Assembly: GCA_965262235.1 (NCBI GenBank)
Contig: OZ253504.1
Coordinates: forward strand, 2,232,001 to 2,296,000
From: CATQGW01 sp965262235
Lineage (GTDB): Bacteria > Chloroflexota > Dehalococcoidia > Bin125
Length of the DNA stretch: 64,000 nt
Direction: 5' to 3'
The notes under the pieces were generated by a model. It had not been told where the DNA came from and made no database searches. It saw only the letters and a program-made list of their open reading frames with translations. Both the position numbers and the translations under genes were made by a program. Position 1 is the stretch's first letter, and each line of letters opens with the position of its first letter. Below are positions 62,822-64,000 of the stretch, piece after piece.

Positions 62822-62900
62822 CCGTCATTCCCGCGAAGGCGGGAATCTATTCTCCACATCTGTTCAGGACTGGATTCCCGCCTTCGCGGGAATGACGAGA
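62822..62900. repeat. inverted pair of CGCGAAGGCG-type repeats
   Basis: Two copies of a GTCATTCCCGC/GCGGGAAT-type palindrome lie at about 62823-62850 and 62871-62897 in inverted orientation, separated by about 20 bases. They resemble the MITE ends at 41389 and 42679 in outline (GTCATTCC, then GGAATC) but with a different core, and enclose only a short spacer. Confidence 0.7.
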
Positions 62901-62981
62901 ACGGGGCGATCAAGGGTTTGCGCAACAGCCTCAGCTACCCTGCCTCGCAACGGTGCAGACAGCTGTTGAAGCGAGGGTGCA

Positions 62982-64000
62982 ATGAAGATCGTCGAGATGT
63001 TGGGAGAACGCAACCTCCGGGTCGTGGAATTGCCCGAACCCGAGCCGCGCGACGACTTCGTCGTCATCAAAGTCATGGCCTCCACGATCTGCGGCACCGA
63101 GGCACGCACCTATCACGATCCACGCTCACCCGAATACACCCACTACAACTCCGGCCACGAGGCGACGGGGATCGTCTGGAAGACCGCCCCAGGGGCGCGC
63201 GTCGCCGAGGGGACCAGGGTCGCCGTCCACTGCGACCTCGGCCAGCATTGCGGGCGCTGCGAGAACTGCTATCGCGGCGACTGGCTGCGCTGCCTCGACC
63301 CGCGCCCGATCATCAGCGACTGGCGCGGCACGCACGCGCAGTTCATCCTCCGCCGCGAAAGCGAGTGCATGGCGTTGCCCGATGATGTCCCGTTCGAGAT
63401 CGGCTCCACGCTGGTCGACTGCGCCGGCACCCCCTACCGCGGAATCCGCCGCCTCGGAGTCGACGGCTTCGACACGGTGCTGATCACCGGCCTGGGGCCC
63501 CTCGGCGCAGCGGCGGCGATCATCTGCGACGCGCTCGGCGCGACTGTGATCGCCACCGAACCAGCCGAATACCGGCTCGCCCGGGCGGCCGAGTACGGCG
63601 TCGACCACCCGATCAATCCCAACGACGGCGACGCCCTGGCCCGGGTGATGTCGCTCACGGCCGGCCGCGGCGTTGATGTCGCGATCGACTTCACCGGCTA
63701 CACCGAGCCGCAGCTCTTGTGTCTCGACGGCGTGCGGAGCGGCGGCGCGGTGGGATTCATGGGCCTCAAATACGACGACACGCCCGACGGCCCCGTGCCG
63801 CGCCCCACGCCCGTCACCGTCGCCGGCCACCTGCTGCCCAAGGAGCTGACCCTGATCGGCAGCTGGTGCGTTGGTCCCGACGAGTATCTCCAGCTGGTCG
63901 AGCTCGTCCAGAAGGGCCTGCCGCTCGAGCGCCTGATCACCCACCGTTTCAGCATCGACGACGCCGCAACAGCCTTCGACACCGCGTTCACCCAGCAGGG
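62982..64000 (+). CDS. zinc-dependent alcohol dehydrogenase (MDR family), 3'-truncated by window edge
   Basis: The frame runs open from the ATG at 62982 through the window end, giving about 339 residues without a stop. Catalytic-zinc Cys is in ASTICGTEARTYH and the GHE motif in YNSGHEATGIVW. Structural-zinc Cys residues lie in CGRCENCYRGDWLRC. The NAD(P)-binding loop is VLITGLGPLGAAAA, followed by VIATEPAEYRLARAAEYG. Family members oxidise sugar alcohols, threonine or other secondary alcohols. The last few residues are missing. It is well supported although no stop is seen. Confidence 0.9.
   Translation, partial: MKIVEMLGERNLRVVELPEPEPRDDFVVIKVMASTICGTEARTYHDPRSPEYTHYNSGHEATGIVWKTAPGARVAEGTRVAVHCDLGQHCGRCENCYRGDWLRCLDPRPIISDWRGTHAQFILRRESECMALPDDVPFEIGSTLVDCAGTPYRGIRRLGVDGFDTVLITGLGPLGAAAAIICDALGATVIATEPAEYRLARAAEYGVDHPINPNDGDALARVMSLTAGRGVDVAIDFTGYTEPQLLCLDGVRSGGAVGFMGLKYDDTPDGPVPRPTPVTVAGHLLPKELTLIGSWCVGPDEYLQLVELVQKGLPLERLITHRFSIDDAATAFDTAFTQQ

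Overview
This is a high-GC window of about 64 kb from a bacterial chromosome. It holds one partial gene at each end (a UPF0182 membrane protein on the left, a zinc alcohol dehydrogenase on the right). I infer a Chloroflexota-like organism, perhaps from one of its uncultured organotrophic lineages, with low confidence. Reasons are the fakA-fakB-recG order, a deazaflavin-dependent nitroreductase-like protein, many Tat-exported solute-binding lipoproteins, a UPF0182 protein and many small catabolic enzymes. I see no rRNA, no recognisable tRNA and no CRISPR array.

The left third (1-30.7 kb) is mostly housekeeping. It has an arginine operon (argD, argG, a small unknown gene, argH, then rpe overlapping argH), an acetyltransferase, an RRM protein, ribosomal protein L28, a fakA/fakB/recG cluster, and argS and trpS. 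After these come two Uma2-type genes flanking a nitroreductase-like gene, an acyl-CoA carboxylase subunit, a UbiA prenyltransferase, an SPFH protein, an aminotransferase with an Lrp-type regulator, gatC-gatA and a class A penicillin-binding protein. argS stands out by lower GC and an altered HIGH motif.

The middle (30.9-55.8 kb) is accessory and catabolic. It holds an amidohydrolase, a predicted membrane metalloprotease, two small membrane proteins, and a sulfatase at the end of a peptide-type ABC importer operon. A second complete importer operon follows, and then a third solute-binding gene whose permeases survive only as short C-terminal remnants on both sides. All three binding proteins are Tat lipoproteins with an Asp run and a Gln/Ala-rich linker after the lipid-bearing Cys. 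Between the importers lie a MerR/DUF433 regulator boxed in by repeats, a phytanoyl-CoA dioxygenase-like protein with an extra N-terminal domain, an enoyl-CoA hydratase, a PaREP1/HEPN-type protein and a flavin-dependent halogenase.

The right end (53.8-64 kb) has an epoxide hydrolase-like gene, an HpcH/HpaI aldolase, a DUF1800/DUF1501/NHL-propeller run, an intact IS1182-like element with 13-bp inverted repeats and a 4-bp target duplication, a NIPSNAP protein and the partial dehydrogenase.

Spacers carry several dispersed repeat families. One is a modular GC-rich palindrome that sits just after gene stops. One is a MITE-like element of about 180 bp with 33-bp inverted ends, present twice. One is an extragenic palindrome of the gggcaaccacaagggttgccc type, one copy of which is the IS target.
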